In this document: positions 14,837 through 24,263 of the stretch, in pieces
How positions within the stretch are numbered: the first letter of the stretch is position 1
How the letters are laid out: each line of letters begins with the position of its first letter
Source of the DNA: Actinophytocola sp963727495
GTDB lineage: Bacteria; Actinomycetota; Actinomycetes; Mycobacteriales; Pseudonocardiaceae
Assembly: GCA_963727495.1 (NCBI GenBank)
Contig: CAVSGQ010000008.1
Coordinates: 62,001 to 126,000 of the forward strand
DNA length: 64,000 bases
Direction of reading: 5' to 3'
Notes under the pieces: generated by a model
What the model was told of the DNA's origin: nothing
Database searches by the model: none
The model's input: only the letters and a program-made list of their open reading frames with translations
Translations under genes and position numbers: made by a program

Positions 14837-16888
14837 TCAGAAATCGATGGCCGACTGGTCGACCCGGACGGAGGACTCCACCAGCCACGCCCGCCTCGGC
14901 TCGACCTTCTCCCCCATCAACAGCTCGAGCGCGGCCTCGGCCGCCTCCGCGTCGTCGAGGGTGATCCGGCGGACCGACCTGGTCGCCGGGTTCATCGTGG
15001 TCTCCCACAGCTCGTCCGCGTCCATCTCGCCCAGGCCCTTGAACCGGGGCACCGGCGTGACGATCTGCTTGCCCGCCTTCTCCAGCGCGGCGACCTTGGT
15101 CTCCATCTCCCGCTGGGTGAAGGTGAACACCGTCTCCGGGCTGCGGCCCTTGGTGGTGATCTTGTGCAGCGGCGGCATGGCCGCGAACAGCCGGCCGTCC
15201 TCGATCACCGGGCGCATGTACCGGGCGAACAGGGTGATCAGCAGCGTGCGGATGTGCGAACCGTCCACATCGGCGTCCGCCATCAGGATCACCCTGCCGT
15301 AGCGCATGGTCGACAGGTCGAACGTGCGCCCGCTGCCCGCGCCGAGCACCTGCACGATCGACGCGATCTCCGCGTTGCGCAGCGTGTCGGCCAGGCTCGC
15401 CTTCTGCACGTTGAGGATCTTGCCCCGCAGCGGGAGCAGCGCCTGGTACTCCGACACCCGCGCGTGACGCGCGCTGCCGAGGGCGGAGTCGCCTTCCACG
15501 AGGAACAGCTCGCTGCGGGAGATCCCGGTGGCGCGGCAGTCGACCAGCTTGGGCGGCATCGCCGCGCCCTCGAGCGCGGTCTTGCGGCGGGCGGCGTCCT
15601 TCTGCTGCTTCTGGACCAGCCGCACGCGGGCGGCGTCGACCACCTTCTGCAGCACGGTCTTGGCCTCGGTCTTGGTGCGGCGGTTCTCCGTCCAGGCCTT
15701 CACCTGCTGCTCGACGATGCCCTGCAGCACCTTGGTGATGCCGGCGGTGGACAGCTCGTCCTTGGTCTGCGAGGTGAACTGCGGCTCGGGGATCCGCACG
15801 TGCACGACCGCCGTCATGCCCTCCTGCACGTCGTCGAGCCCGGGCGGGTCCTCCTTGGGCTTGAGCAGCCCGCGGGTGCGGCCGACCGCGTCCTGCACGG
15901 CCCTGAGCACGGCCCGGTCGAAGCCCCGCCGGTGCGTGCCGCCGTGCACGTTGCGGATCGTGTTGGTGAAGCACTCGACCGTGCGCTCGTAGCCGGTGCC
16001 CCAGCGCAGCGCCACCTCGACCTCCGCCAGGCGCTCCACTTTGGACTGCATGACGCCGTTCTCGTCGGCGGCGTTCTCCCGGTAGGTGCCCTCACCGATG
16101 ATCATCAGCGTGCCGGAGACCGGCTTCTCCCCGTCCGGCGCGAGGAACTCCACCATGTCCGCCAGCCCGTTGGGGTAGGAGAACGTCTCCTCCTCGATGG
16201 CGCCGTCGGTGGCGTTGCGCAGCACGTAGCTCACGCCCGGGACGAGGAACGCGGTGTTGCGCAGCTTCGCCCGCACCGCCTCGACGTCGAGTGCCGCGGT
16301 GTTCTCGAAGTAGCGCGCGTCGTACCAGTACCGGATGGACGTTCCGGTGGACTCGCCGCGCTTCGTCTTCCGCTGCACCTGCAGGCCGGAACGCTTGGTG
16401 AACTTGGCCTTCGGGCCCGGCCCGTCGAACTCGCCCGGCACCCCGCGGGCGAAGGACATGTGGTGGACCTTGCCGTCCTGCTTCACGGTGACGTCGAAGC
16501 GGTGCGACAGCGCGTTGACCGCGGACGCGCCGACTCCGTGCAGGCCGCCGGAGGTCTTGTAGCCGGAGCCGCCGAACTTGCCGCCCGCGTGCAGCCGGGT
16601 GAGCACCAGCTCGACGCCCGACAGCTTCGACTTGGTGTGCACTCCGGTGGGGATGCCGCGGCCGTCGTCGTCGACCTGGACGCTGCCGTCGGCGTGCAGG
16701 GTGACCACGACCCTGCTCGCGTGCCCGGCCACGCCCTCGTCCGTGGAGTTGTCCACGATCTCGTTGAACAGGTGGTTGATGCCGCGGCTGTCGGTCGACC
16801 CGATGTACATGCCCGGCCGCTTGCGCACCGCCTCGAGCCCCTCGAGGTGGGTAAGGTCGTCGGCCCCGTACAGCGTCTCCGCAGTCAC
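14837..16888 (-). CDS. parE: DNA topoisomerase IV-type subunit B (ParE/GyrB family)
   Basis: About 683 residues from the GTG at 16888. The GHKL ATPase region is canonical: EAVRKRPGMYIGST, IVDNSTDEGVAG, DDGRGIPTG and GGLHGVGASAVNALS. The TOPRIM domain has LFLVEGDSALGSA and LMADADVDGSHIRTL, and the C-terminal PRFKGLGEMDADELWETTM is intact. It supplies ATP hydrolysis and the metal-binding half of the cleavage centre for the ParC protein downstream. A GGGAG Shine-Dalgarno favours this GTG; in-frame ATGs at 16906 and 16948 would extend it. Operon parE-parC, 13-bp gap. Confidence 0.9.
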   Translation of the reverse strand: MTAETLYGADDLTHLEGLEAVRKRPGMYIGSTDSRGINHLFNEIVDNSTDEGVAGHASRVVVTLHADGSVQVDDDGRGIPTGVHTKSKLSGVELVLTRLHAGGKFGGSGYKTSGGLHGVGASAVNALSHRFDVTVKQDGKVHHMSFARGVPGEFDGPGPKAKFTKRSGLQVQRKTKRGESTGTSIRYWYDARYFENTAALDVEAVRAKLRNTAFLVPGVSYVLRNATDGAIEEETFSYPNGLADMVEFLAPDGEKPVSGTLMIIGEGTYRENAADENGVMQSKVERLAEVEVALRWGTGYERTVECFTNTIRNVHGGTHRRGFDRAVLRAVQDAVGRTRGLLKPKEDPPGLDDVQEGMTAVVHVRIPEPQFTSQTKDELSTAGITKVLQGIVEQQVKAWTENRRTKTEAKTVLQKVVDAARVRLVQKQQKDAARRKTALEGAAMPPKLVDCRATGISRSELFLVEGDSALGSARHARVSEYQALLPLRGKILNVQKASLADTLRNAEIASIVQVLGAGSGRTFDLSTMRYGRVILMADADVDGSHIRTLLITLFARYMRPVIEDGRLFAAMPPLHKITTKGRSPETVFTFTQREMETKVAALEKAGKQIVTPVPRFKGLGEMDADELWETTMNPATRSVRRITLDDAEAAEAALELLMGEKVEPRRAWLVESSVRVDQSAIDF

Positions 16889-17027
16889 CCTCAACTCCCG
16901 AATCATCGGCGCCGCCAAGATCGACATACGTGTCGACGGCGTGCCCACCGTAGAGAAGGGTATCCGCAGCCACCGACGGCCCCGTGCATTTGACGACCGC
17001 CTTCAGCATGCCGGAATACTGGGCGCC

Positions 17028-18449
17028 ATGCTCATGACGGTGTCCACGACCCACGACCCCGCTGGTGACCTGGGCTTTCTCCTGCACAAACATCCCGATC
17101 GGGTGCAGCGGTTCGAGGTGGCGGCCGGGGTGGCGCACGTCATGTATCCACAGGTCGGCGACGAGCGGTGCACCGCGGCGCTGCTGCTGGAGGTTGACCC
17201 GGTCGAGCTGGTGCGCTCGGCACGCGGTCCGGCCGGCGAGGGCTTCTCGCTCGGCCAGTACGTCAACGACCGGCCGTACGCGGCGTCCTCGCTGCTCGCG
17301 GTCACCATGGGAAAGGTCTTCAACACCGCGATGAAGGGCCGCTGCGACGCGCGCCCCGAGCTCGCCGCCACCGCGATCCCGCTGGAGATCCACCTCCCCG
17401 TGCTGCCCTGCCGCGGCGGGCCGGCGCTCGCGGCGCGGCTGTTCGAGCCGCTCGGCTGGTCGGTGCTGGCCGAGCCGATCGAGCTGGATCCGGCGTTCCC
17501 CGAGTGGGGCGCGAGCCGCTACGTCGACCTGCGCCTGTCCGGCACGCTGCGCCTGGCCGACGCGCTGTCCCAGCTGTACGTGCTGCTGCCGGTGCTCGAC
17601 GACGCCAAGCACTACTGGGTGTCCGGCGACGAGATCGACAAGCTGGTCCGCTCGGGCGGCGCCTGGCTCGCCGCGCATCCGGAGCGCGAGCTGATCACCA
17701 CCCGCTACCTGGCCCACCAGCGCCGGTACGCCGCCGAGGCGCTGGCCCGGCTGACCGAGCTGGACGACCGGCCGGAGAACGAGGTCACGGACGTCGCGCC
17801 GGACGGCGGTGCCGCCGGGCACGACGCGGCCGACGAGCGGCTGCCCTCGCTCGCCGAGCAGCGCCGCGCGGCGATCCTCGCCGAGCTGCGGGCGGCGGGC
17901 GCCACGCGGGTGGTGGACCTGGGCTGCGGCGAGGGTGCCCTGCTGCGGGCGCTGCTGGCCGAGCCGGCGTTCACCCGGATCCTCGGCGTGGACGTGGCGG
18001 CCGGGGCGCTGCGGGTGGCGGCCGCGCGGCTGGGCCTCGACCGGCTCGCCGAGCGGCAGCGGGAGCGGATCTCGCTGCTGCAGGGCTCGGTGACCTACGC
18101 CGACCCGCGGCTGGCCGGCCACGACGCGGTCGTGCTGTCCGAAGTGGTCGAGCACGTCGACCCGCCGCGGCTGCCGGCGCTGGCCGCGGCGGTGTTCGGC
18201 ACCGCCGCGCCCGCGACGGTGCTCGTGACCACCCCGAACGCCGAGTACAACGTGCGCTGGGAGGCGCTGCCCGCCGGCCGGATGCGCCACCCCGACCACC
18301 GGTTCGAGTGGACCCGCGCGGAGTTCGCGGCGTGGGCCGGCGAGGTGGCGCGGGCCCACTCCTACACGGTCCGGATCGTCGCGGTGGGGCCGGCCGACCC
18401 CGCGGTGGGGGCGCCCACCCAGCTCGCGGTGTTCACGAGGGAGGCCTGA
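17028..18449 (+). CDS. hen1: 3'-terminal RNA ribose 2'-O-methyltransferase Hen1
   Basis: A 473-residue protein. The N-terminal domain is specific to bacterial Hen1 (MLMTVSTTHDPAGDLGFLLH...). The C-terminal methyltransferase domain has VVDLGCGEGALLRAL (near residue 296), a VVEHVD metal-ligand stretch and TTPNAEYNVRWE. Bacterial Hen1 methylates the 2'-OH at the 3' end of broken RNA before ligation, protecting the repaired junction from recleavage. The ATG at 17028 fits the conserved family start. Its stop overlaps the start of pnkp (ATGA), so the two are translationally coupled. Confidence 0.92.
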   Translation: MLMTVSTTHDPAGDLGFLLHKHPDRVQRFEVAAGVAHVMYPQVGDERCTAALLLEVDPVELVRSARGPAGEGFSLGQYVNDRPYAASSLLAVTMGKVFNTAMKGRCDARPELAATAIPLEIHLPVLPCRGGPALAARLFEPLGWSVLAEPIELDPAFPEWGASRYVDLRLSGTLRLADALSQLYVLLPVLDDAKHYWVSGDEIDKLVRSGGAWLAAHPERELITTRYLAHQRRYAAEALARLTELDDRPENEVTDVAPDGGAAGHDAADERLPSLAEQRRAAILAELRAAGATRVVDLGCGEGALLRALLAEPAFTRILGVDVAAGALRVAAARLGLDRLAERQRERISLLQGSVTYADPRLAGHDAVVLSEVVEHVDPPRLPALAAAVFGTAAPATVLVTTPNAEYNVRWEALPAGRMRHPDHRFEWTRAEFAAWAGEVARAHSYTVRIVAVGPADPAVGAPTQLAVFTREA

Positions 18450-20986
18450 TGAGCACGCTGGACATCCCCGAGCTGAGCCTCGTCGCGCTGGTCGGCGCCA
18501 CCGGGTCGGGCAAGTCGACGTTCGCCGCGCGGCACTTCCTGCCGACCCAGGTGCTGTCCTCGGACGCGTTCCGCGCGCTCGTGTCCGACGACGAGAACGA
18601 CCAGGGCGCCACCGGCGACGCGTTCGACGCGCTGTACTACGTGGCGGCCAAGCGGTTGCGGGCCGGGCGGCTCACCGTCGTGGACGCCACGAACGTGCAG
18701 CGGCAGGACCGGGCGCAGCTGGTCGCGGCCGCGAAGGACCAGGACGTGCTGCCCGTCGCGATCGTGTTCGACCTGCCGGTCGCGGTCTCCCGCGAGCGGA
18801 ACGCGGCGCACCGGGGGCTGCCCGACCACGTCGTCCGCCGCCAGCACGACGCGCTGCGCCGCTCGATCCGCCACCTGCGCAAGGAGGGCTTCCGCAAGGT
18901 CCACGTGCTGTCCACTGTGGAGGAGGTGGACGAAGCGCGGATCGCGTGGGAGAAGGCGTACAACGACCGCCGCGAGCTCACCGGCCCGTTCGACGTGGTC
19001 GGCGACGTGCACGGCTGCCGGGCGGAGCTGGAGTCGCTGCTCACCCGGCTGGGCTACGTGCTGTCCCGCGACGACGCGGGCCGCCCGGACGGCGCCACCC
19101 ACCCGGACGGGCGGACCGCGGTGTTCGTCGGCGACCTGGTGGACCGCGGGCCGGACACGCCCGGGGTGCTGCGGCTGGTGATGGGCATGGTGGCGGAGGG
19201 CTCGGCGCTGTGCGTGACCGGCAACCACGAGCACAAGCTGGTCCGCGCGCTCGACGGCCGGGACGTGCGGGTCTCCCACGGGCTGGCGGAGTCGCTCGCG
19301 CAGCTCGCCGCGGAGCCGGAGGAGTTCCGCAAGGAGGCCCGGGAGTTCATGTACGGGCTGGTCAGCCACTACCGGCTGGACGGCGGGCGGCTGGTGGTCG
19401 CGCACGCCGGGCTCACGGAGGCCTACCACGGCCGCTCGTCCGGACGGGTGCGCGCGTTCTGCATGTACGGCGACACCACCGGCGAGACCGACGAGTACGG
19501 GCTGCCGGTGCGCTACCCGTGGGCGAACGACTACCGGGGCGCGGCCACCGTCGTGTACGGACACACGCCGGTGCCGGAGGCGACCTGGGTCAACAACACG
19601 ATCTGCGTGGACACCGGCTGCGTGTTCGGCGGCTCGCTGACCGCGCTGCGCTGGCCGGAGAAGGAGCTCGTGTCGGTGCCGGCCGAGCGGGAGCACTACG
19701 CGCCGGTCCGGCCGCTGGCACCGCCGCAGCGGCCGGCCGACCTGCTGCGCGTCGACGACGTGCTGGGCACCCGGACCGTGCAGACCGCGCTGCACGGGCG
19801 GGTCAAGGTTCTCGAGGAGAACGCGGCGGGCGCCCTGGAGGTGATGAGCCGGTTCGCGGTCGACCCGCACTGGCTGGTCTACCTGCCGCCGACGATGGCG
19901 CCCTGCGCGACGTCCGGTGTGGACGGAATGCTGGAGCACCCGGCCGACGCCTTCGCCGCCTACCGGTCCGACGGCGTGACCGACGTGGTGTGCGAGGAGA
20001 AGCACATGGGCTCGCGTGCGGTGGTGGTGGTCTGCCGCACGCCCGCCGGCGCGCCCGGGCGGTTCGGCACCACCGGCGGCGCGAGCGGCGCGGTCTACAC
20101 GCGAACCGGCCGGTCGTTCTTCGGCCAGGAGGACGCCGAGGAGCTGCTCGCCCGGGTGCGCGCGGCGGTCGGGGCGGCCGGGCTGTGGGACGAGCTGGAC
20201 ACGCGCTGGCTGGTGCTCGACGCGGAGCTGCTGCCCTGGTCGGCGAAGGCCGGCGACCTGCTGCGCCGCCAGTACGCGCCGGTCGGCGCGGCGGCCGGGC
20301 ACGTGCTGCCGGCCGCGCTGGCGGTGCTGGAGCAGGCCGCGGCCCGCTACACCGGCGACGCGGCCGACACCATCGCGGAGCTGGCCGGGCGCCAGCGGAC
20401 CCGGCTCGCGAACGCGACGGCGTTCACCGAGGCGTACGGGCGCTACTGCTGGCCGGTGCGCGGCCTGGAGGGGATCGAGCTGGCCCCGTTCACGATCCTC
20501 GCCGGCGAGGGCGCGGGCCACTCCGGCCGCGACCGGGGCTGGCACCACGAGCGGATCGACCGGTTGGTCGCGGCCGACCCCGCGCTGTTCCGCGCCACCC
20601 GTCGCTCCATTGTGGACCTCACGGAGCCGCGGTCGGTGGACGCAGGCGTCGCGTGGTGGACGGAGCTGACCGCGGCGGGCGGCGAGGGCATGGTGGTCAA
20701 GCCGTACGCCGGCATCGCGCGCGGCGCGCGGGGGCTCGTCCAGCCGGGCGTGAAGTGCCGGGGGCGGGAGTACCTGCGCATCATCTACGGCCCGGACTAC
20801 CCCGACCACCTGGACCGGCTGCGGCAGCGCTCGCTGGGCCGCAAGCGCTCGCTGGCCCTGCGCGAGTACGCACTCGGCCTGGAGGCGCTGGACCGGTTCG
20901 CGGCCGGCGAGCCGCTGTGGCGGGTGCACGAGGCGGTGTTCGCGGTGCTGGCGCTGGAGTCCGAGCCGGTCGACCCCCGCCTGTGA
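18449..20986 (+). CDS. pnkp: Polynucleotide kinase-phosphatase-ligase Pnkp
   Basis: 845 residues, the standard three-domain bacterial Pnkp. A 5'-kinase with P-loop GATGSGKS (residues 16-23) comes first. A central metallophosphoesterase follows (GDVHGC at 185-190, GDLVDRGPDT, GNHEHK) that removes 2',3'-cyclic or 3' phosphate. The C-terminal nucleotidyltransferase/ligase domain has the predicted AMP-linked Lys518 in EEKHMGSRAV and EGMVVKPY. It heals both ends of broken RNA and seals them together with Hen1. Start and Hen1 stop overlap by 3 bp. All key motifs are intact. Confidence 0.93.
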   Translation: MSTLDIPELSLVALVGATGSGKSTFAARHFLPTQVLSSDAFRALVSDDENDQGATGDAFDALYYVAAKRLRAGRLTVVDATNVQRQDRAQLVAAAKDQDVLPVAIVFDLPVAVSRERNAAHRGLPDHVVRRQHDALRRSIRHLRKEGFRKVHVLSTVEEVDEARIAWEKAYNDRRELTGPFDVVGDVHGCRAELESLLTRLGYVLSRDDAGRPDGATHPDGRTAVFVGDLVDRGPDTPGVLRLVMGMVAEGSALCVTGNHEHKLVRALDGRDVRVSHGLAESLAQLAAEPEEFRKEAREFMYGLVSHYRLDGGRLVVAHAGLTEAYHGRSSGRVRAFCMYGDTTGETDEYGLPVRYPWANDYRGAATVVYGHTPVPEATWVNNTICVDTGCVFGGSLTALRWPEKELVSVPAEREHYAPVRPLAPPQRPADLLRVDDVLGTRTVQTALHGRVKVLEENAAGALEVMSRFAVDPHWLVYLPPTMAPCATSGVDGMLEHPADAFAAYRSDGVTDVVCEEKHMGSRAVVVVCRTPAGAPGRFGTTGGASGAVYTRTGRSFFGQEDAEELLARVRAAVGAAGLWDELDTRWLVLDAELLPWSAKAGDLLRRQYAPVGAAAGHVLPAALAVLEQAAARYTGDAADTIAELAGRQRTRLANATAFTEAYGRYCWPVRGLEGIELAPFTILAGEGAGHSGRDRGWHHERIDRLVAADPALFRATRRSIVDLTEPRSVDAGVAWWTELTAAGGEGMVVKPYAGIARGARGLVQPGVKCRGREYLRIIYGPDYPDHLDRLRQRSLGRKRSLALREYALGLEALDRFAAGEPLWRVHEAVFAVLALESEPVDPRL

Positions 20987-21001
20987 TCGCGGCGAGGCGC
21001 G

Positions 21002-21733
21002 TCAGCCGCGGCCGATGTAGGGCATGGTCGTGGCCATCAGGGTGACGAACTGCGCGTTGGCACCGAGCGGGAGCCCGGCCATGTGCACCACGAACTCGCC
21101 CACGTGCCGGGCGTCCATGGTCGGCTCGGGGCGCAGCGAGCCGTCCGCCTGGAGCGTGCCGGCGCCGAAGCCGGAGGTCATCTCGGTGGCCGCGTTGCCG
21201 ACGTCGATCTGGCTCACCGCGATGTCGTGCGCGCGGCCCTCCAGCGCGAGCGCCCTCGTCAGCCCGGTGACCGCGTGCTTGGTCGCGGTGTAGGCCACCG
21301 CGTTCGGCCGGGGCACGTGCGCGGAGATCGAGCCGTTGTTGATGATCCGACCGCCGCGCGGGTCCTGCCCGGCCATCATCCCGAACGCGGCCCGGGCGCA
21401 GCGGAACGAGCCGGTCAGGTTGGTTTCCACCACCGCCTGCCAGTCCTCGTCGGACACCGAGCCGACCGGGGTGCCCTGGCCGAACACGCCGGCGTTGTTG
21501 ACCAGCAGGTCGAGCCGCCCGTAGCGCGCGGCGACGTGGTCGAACAGCGCCGCGACCGACGCCGCGGACGTCACGTCGGTCACCACCGGGTCGGCGCCGG
21601 GCACGGCCCGCAGCGACGCCGCGGTCCGGCCGGCCACCACCACCCGGTACCCGGCATCGAGCAGCGCGGTCGCGATCACCCGGCCGAGGCCGGACCCGCC
21701 ACCGGTCACCACGGCGATCCTCGGTGTCGACAT
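21002..21733 (-). CDS. SDR family oxidoreductase (classical short-chain dehydrogenase)
   Basis: 243 residues. TGGGSGLG (Gly-rich NAD(P) loop), NNAG in LLVNNAGVFGQG, the Ser in NNGSISA and the catalytic YTATK (Tyr-x3-Lys) are all present. The substrate is unknown. It is convergent with pnkp (15-bp gap) and divergent from the haloacid dehalogenase-like gene, whose start is only 29 bp away, so the two may share a compact promoter region. Confidence 0.87.
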   Translation of the reverse strand: MSTPRIAVVTGGGSGLGRVIATALLDAGYRVVVAGRTAASLRAVPGADPVVTDVTSAASVAALFDHVAARYGRLDLLVNNAGVFGQGTPVGSVSDEDWQAVVETNLTGSFRCARAAFGMMAGQDPRGGRIINNGSISAHVPRPNAVAYTATKHAVTGLTRALALEGRAHDIAVSQIDVGNAATEMTSGFGAGTLQADGSLRPEPTMDARHVGEFVVHMAGLPLGANAQFVTLMATTMPYIGRG

Positions 21734-21762
21734 ACCGGCCTCCTCGGGGTAGGCAGGGTGCC

Positions 21763-22452
21763 ATGCACGGTATCCGGGTGATCGCCTTCGACGTGTTCGG
21801 CACCACCGTGGACTGGTACTCCGGTGTCGCCCGGCAGGTCGCGGACCTGCTGCCGCACGTCGACGCCGGGGAGTTCGCGAACCGGTGGCGGGAGAAGTAC
21901 CTGCCGTCGATGGCGAACGTGCGCGAGGGCCGACGCGAGTGGGCCTACCTCGACACCCTGCACCGCGAGTCCCTCGACGAGCTGGTCGAACGGTACGGCC
22001 TCGACCCCGACGAGGACACCCGCCGCGCGCTGGTCCGTGCCTGGCACCGGCTGCCCGCGTGGCCGGACTCCGCCCCGGGCCTGGCCCGGATGCGCGAGCA
22101 CCACCCGGTGGCCACGCTGTCCAACGGCGGGTTCGCCCTGCTCACGAACCTGGTCCGAGCGGCGGACCTGCCGTTCGACTGCATCCTGTCCGCGGAGCTC
22201 GCGCGCAGCTACAAGCCCGACCCGTCGGTGTACCTGACCGCGGCGCGGCTGCTGGACGTCGAGCCGCACGAGGTTCTGATGGTGGCCGCGCACGGCTGGG
22301 ACCTCGACGGCGCGCGGGACGCCGGCCTGCGCACCGCGTTCGTCGAGCGGCCCCGGGAGAAGGGGCCGGACCAGGCGGCCGACCGGGACGTCGAGGCCGA
22401 CGTCACGGCGGCCGACTTCGTCGAGCTGGCCGACGCGCTCAGCCGGGGGTGA
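21763..22452 (+). CDS. Haloacid dehalogenase type II (HAD superfamily)
   Basis: 229 residues. The HAD nucleophile motif is FDVFGTTVDW (Asp near residue 9), motif II is TLSNGGF, the Lys motif is SYKPDPSVY, and the acidic motif region is VAAHGWDLDGA. The overall pattern is that of L-2-haloacid dehalogenases, which displace halogen from 2-haloalkanoic acids; related HAD phosphatases cannot be excluded. The start at ATG 21763 directly precedes the motif. The 3' end overlaps the convergent membrane-protein gene by 14 bp. Confidence 0.83.
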   Translation: MHGIRVIAFDVFGTTVDWYSGVARQVADLLPHVDAGEFANRWREKYLPSMANVREGRREWAYLDTLHRESLDELVERYGLDPDEDTRRALVRAWHRLPAWPDSAPGLARMREHHPVATLSNGGFALLTNLVRAADLPFDCILSAELARSYKPDPSVYLTAARLLDVEPHEVLMVAAHGWDLDGARDAGLRTAFVERPREKGPDQAADRDVEADVTAADFVELADALSRG

Positions 22453-23335
22453 GCCGGCGCGGGCCGATGAGCGCGGCCACACCGCTGAGCGCGTAGCCCA
22501 GCGCGGGGCCGTACGCGCCGATCTCCACGCCCCCGCCGGTGAACAGGTCCTGCACCGCGTAGATGTGCACGCCGGCCACCACCAGCAGGATCAGCCCGGC
22601 GATCCGGCGGAACACGGCCAGCCCGGTGCGCAGCATGAAGATCACCAGCACCAGCGCCGCCACCGCGATCACGATCGTGGTGATCTCCTGGCGGGAGAAG
22701 TCGAACCCGGCGTTCTCGCCGAACAGGCCCGCGGCCGGCCCCACGCCGTAGCGCAGCAGCAGCCAGCCGATGCCGATGATCGCGAGCCCGGCGAAGATCG
22801 CCTTGCCGGCCACCGACTCCAGCACCGACACCAGCGCCAGCACGATGCCGAGCGCGGCGAGCGGGTAGCTGAAGAGCACCACGTACCAGCCGCCGAAGCC
22901 CTGCGCACCGGCATCGGAGGCGAGGTCCCACAGCTGGGGCAGCGACAGCGTCCGGCCGTTCGCGGCCGAGGACGACACCCACGGCAGCACGAGCATGCAC
23001 AGCACCTGCACCACGATCCCGAGCAGGCTCAGGATCAGCCCGAGCCCGGGCAGCCGGAACCGGAACCCGCCCTCGTCCGGGTACATCTCGCGCGCCGACG
23101 GCCGGCCTGCCGGTGGGCGCTGCGGCGGGCCGGGCCGGGCGTGGTCGGGCTGCTGGTGGTCGGGCTGCTGGTAGCCCTGCTGGTAGCCCTGCTGCCGGCG
23201 GTCGCCGTAGGGGTCCGCGTACGGCTGCTGCTGGTACTGCTGTTCGTACGGCTGCTCGTACTGCGGCGGGTACTGCTGGCGCCGGTACGGGTCCTGCCGC
23301 CCTGGCTCGCCCTGGTACGGGCCGGATCGGGACAT
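22439..23335 (-). CDS. Multi-pass membrane protein with Gln/Tyr/Pro-rich cytoplasmic N-terminus
   Basis: 298 residues. Residues 1-95 are low-complexity and rich in Gln, Tyr, Pro and Arg (QQYPPQYEQPYEQQYQQQPY type), as seen in many actinobacterial envelope proteins. About five hydrophobic helices follow: LGLILSLLGIVVQVLCMLVL, WYVVLFSYPLAALGIVLALV, a GLAIIGIGWLLL segment, IVIAVAALVLVIFML and FRRIAGLILLVVAG. No enzymatic motif is recognised. It lies 36 bp downstream of the alpha/beta hydrolase gene on the same strand and may be co-transcribed. Confidence 0.75.
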   Translation of the reverse strand: MSRSGPYQGEPGRQDPYRRQQYPPQYEQPYEQQYQQQPYADPYGDRRQQGYQQGYQQPDHQQPDHARPGPPQRPPAGRPSAREMYPDEGGFRFRLPGLGLILSLLGIVVQVLCMLVLPWVSSSAANGRTLSLPQLWDLASDAGAQGFGGWYVVLFSYPLAALGIVLALVSVLESVAGKAIFAGLAIIGIGWLLLRYGVGPAAGLFGENAGFDFSRQEITTIVIAVAALVLVIFMLRTGLAVFRRIAGLILLVVAGVHIYAVQDLFTGGGVEIGAYGPALGYALSGVAALIGPRRLTPG

Positions 23336-23371
23336 GCGGGCACCGTACCGGCCGTCCGCCGGAGCGCAAGG

Positions 23372-24223
23372 TCAGTCGGGGACGGACTCCGCCCAGAACG
23401 CCCGCACGAGCTGGGCGAACTCGGCCGCACGCTCGATCTGCGGCATGTGGCCGGTGTTCTCGAACAGGTGACGGCGGGCGTGCGGCAGCAGCCGCCGGGC
23501 CGCGTCGAGGTGCGCCGCCGGCAGGATCAGGTCGTGGGTGCCCCAGACGACCAGCGTCGGCACCGCGGCCGCGGCGGTGGCCTCGATCACCGCGTCCCGC
23601 CACGCCCTGCGCACGCCGCGGAACGTGCCGAGCGAGCGGGTCAGGTCCAGCATCACCCGGGCGCCGTGCGGCCGCCGGGCGAGTTCCAGCGCGCGCTCCA
23701 CGCGCGCCTCGCTCGCGAAGCCGGGGTCGCGGAAGATCGCCCGCTCCATCCGCCGCGCGCCGGCCCGCGACGGGCGCAGCAGCAGCCGGCCGAGCGGGCG
23801 CAGCGTCAGGACCCGCAGGGCGATCGTCACCTCGCGGCCGAACCCGGCGCTGTCCACGAGCACCAGGCTGCGCACCCGCTCCGGGTACCGCAGGGCGAGC
23901 AGCATCGCCACCGCGCCGCCGAGGGAGTTGCCGACCACGTGCGCGGGCCGGATCTCGCCGATCGCGTCGAGGCACTCCGCGACCGCGTCGGTGATCCCCG
24001 GCAGCGTGCCGCCGCCGGGCAGCGGGTCGGACTCGCCGAACCCGGCCAGGTCCACGCTGACCACCCGGAACCCGTCGGAGAGCAGCTCGTGCTGGTCGGC
24101 GAAGTCGTCGAGGCTGCGCGCGATGCCGTGCAGCAGGACCACCGGCGGGGCGGCCGGGTCGCCGGTGGCGCGGTAGCGCACGGCCCGGCCGCCCACCCGG
24201 ACCCGCTCGGCGGTGACCGTCAC
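23372..24223 (-). CDS. Alpha/beta-fold hydrolase
   Basis: 283 residues from GTG 24223. The oxyanion region VVLLHGIARSLDDFADQ, the nucleophile elbow VVGNSLGGAVAM (Ser), the acidic residue in VVWGTHDLILP and the catalytic His in ENTGHMPQIE form a complete triad. The GTG is preceded by GGGGAGG; an ATG at 24295 would overlap the monooxygenase. It lies 40 bp downstream of the EthA-like monooxygenase. A Baeyer-Villiger enzyme followed by an esterase would oxidise a ketone to an ester and cleave it (inference). Confidence 0.83.
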   Translation of the reverse strand: MTVTAERVRVGGRAVRYRATGDPAAPPVVLLHGIARSLDDFADQHELLSDGFRVVSVDLAGFGESDPLPGGGTLPGITDAVAECLDAIGEIRPAHVVGNSLGGAVAMLLALRYPERVRSLVLVDSAGFGREVTIALRVLTLRPLGRLLLRPSRAGARRMERAIFRDPGFASEARVERALELARRPHGARVMLDLTRSLGTFRGVRRAWRDAVIEATAAAAVPTLVVWGTHDLILPAAHLDAARRLLPHARRHLFENTGHMPQIERAAEFAQLVRAFWAESVPD

Positions 24224-24263
24224 GGCTGGACCGCCTCCCCGGCCCGGTTCGACACGGGGAGTG

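Noticed and set aside
11278..14964. A 1228-codon plus-strand open frame opposite parC
   Set aside because: It is the antisense shadow of a canonical ParC with an intein; the predicted protein is low-complexity Arg/Asp/Leu/Gly-rich with no domain.
11416..16888. Housekeeping gyrB-gyrA pair
   Set aside because: No obvious GyrA box, PAASRY active site and lack of oriC-type neighbours favour a topoisomerase IV-type pair, though this is not certain.
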